This document shows positions 63,642 through 64,000 of a stretch of 64,000 bases of DNA, one piece after another; positions within the stretch are counted from its first letter, which is position 1; every line of letters starts with the position of its first letter. The translations under genes were made by a program, and so were the position numbers. Location: positions 1 to 64,000 of the forward strand of contig JADFLG010000003.1 in the NCBI GenBank assembly GCA_022564545.1, in the 5' to 3' direction. This DNA is from Chloroflexota bacterium (GTDB lineage Bacteria > Chloroflexota > Dehalococcoidia > Lucifugimonadales > Lucifugimonadaceae). The notes under the pieces were generated by a model. That model made no database searches. It saw only the letters and a list, made by a program, of their open reading frames with translations, and was not told where the DNA came from.

Positions 63642-64000
63642 GCACTCGCTACTGACTTCTGGGACAGGTGGAGAAAGGCGTCTTCCAGCGTGGAATCGGG
63701 CTTGCCGGTCGACTGCCGGAGCTCGTCCGGTGTGCCGGTGGCGATGAACTTGCCGCCCCGCATGAAACCCAGGGTGTCGCAGTGAGCTGCATCGTCCATC
63801 GTGTGGCTCGAAATCAAGATCGTCGTGCCCGAGCGGGTCATTTCTTTAAAGTGCTGCCAGAACATGTTGCGCAACTCGGGGTCGAGGCCGACCGTAGGTT
63901 CGTCGAGGAGGAGCAATTCGGGTTTGTGAATCAGCGCAGCGCCGAGGCTCACCCGCTGTCGCATGCCGCCGCTAAGCTCGGATATCACGCTGTCCGCACG
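63638..64000 (-). CDS. ABC transporter ATP-binding protein (partial, 5' end outside window)
   Basis: C-terminal ~120 residues only; the frame runs off the window end. ABC signature 'ISELSGGMRQRVSLGAALIH', Walker B 'ELLLLDEPTVGLDP', D-loop and H-loop 'ISSHTMDDAAHCDTLGFM' are present. Partner of the permease at 62907, to which it is translationally coupled. Confidence 0.9.
   Translation of the reverse strand, partial: RADSVISELSGGMRQRVSLGAALIHKPELLLLDEPTVGLDPELRNMFWQHFKEMTRSGTTILISSHTMDDAAHCDTLGFMRGGKFIATGTPDELRQSTGKPDSTLEDAFLHLSQKSVASA

Overview
The window reads as bacterial chromosome, about 57-60% G+C by eye, most likely from the phylum Chloroflexota. A SAR202-like or other free-living lineage is possible, but that is inference. 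Bacterial signs are ribosomal protein L28, RecG, a FakA/DegV pair, GroES/GroEL, two cobalamin riboswitches, Shine-Dalgarno starts and many rho-independent terminators. Against this background sits a complete-looking ARCHAELLUM (archaeal-type motility filament) gene cluster, which in bacteria I know only from reports on Chloroflexota. Two enolase-superfamily enzymes plus several SDRs, a sugar isomerase and an amidohydrolase also fit SAR202-type genomes.

Layout. 0-5.8 kb: divergent rpmB and the fakA-degV-recG operon. 5.8-10 kb: two paralogous NAD-dependent epimerases, a VIT-type Fe/Mn transporter, a B12 riboswitch with cobO, and a DinB-like protein. 10-11.3 kb: a convergent ASCH gene and an unrecognised gene. 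11.3-18.6 kb: catabolic genes (SDR, NHL-repeat protein, mannonate/gluconate dehydratase-like enzyme, MFS transporter, amidohydrolase) and an orphan OmpR-type regulator. 18.9-20.8 kb: a ParB-like DNA-binding protein and a DUF5343-like protein, with a cluster of TTGGAAT/ATTCCAA boxes between and just inside them. 20.9-26 kb: GNAT enzyme and a YhaO/YhaN nuclease-ATPase pair. 26-31.2 kb: two methyltransferases, groES-groEL with a CIRCE-like operator, and a small exported repeat protein. 31.4-34.2 kb: B12 riboswitch with metE.

34.9-51.8 kb is the main feature. Transcribed on the minus strand are five tandem archaellins, a 43-residue coiled-coil ORF, an ArlD/E-like protein, three ArlF/ArlG-like proteins, ArlH, ArlI and ArlJ. 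They are followed by a 70-residue acidic protein, a hybrid histidine kinase and two NarL-type response regulators; a third NarL-type regulator lies on the other side, divergent from the archaellins. No Che genes and no preflagellin peptidase are present in the window. The five archaellin units repeat every ~980 bp. A constant-length 39-bp element lies ~150 bp upstream of four of them, and a perfect hairpin follows four of them.

52-64 kb: S9 peptidase, a second enolase-superfamily enzyme with a P-loop kinase, SDR, TIM-barrel isomerase, methyltransferase, MgtE, an acyl-CoA synthetase, an A+T-rich alpha/beta hydrolase that looks acquired, and an ABC-2 transporter cut by the window end. I saw no tRNA, rRNA, CRISPR array or insertion sequence.
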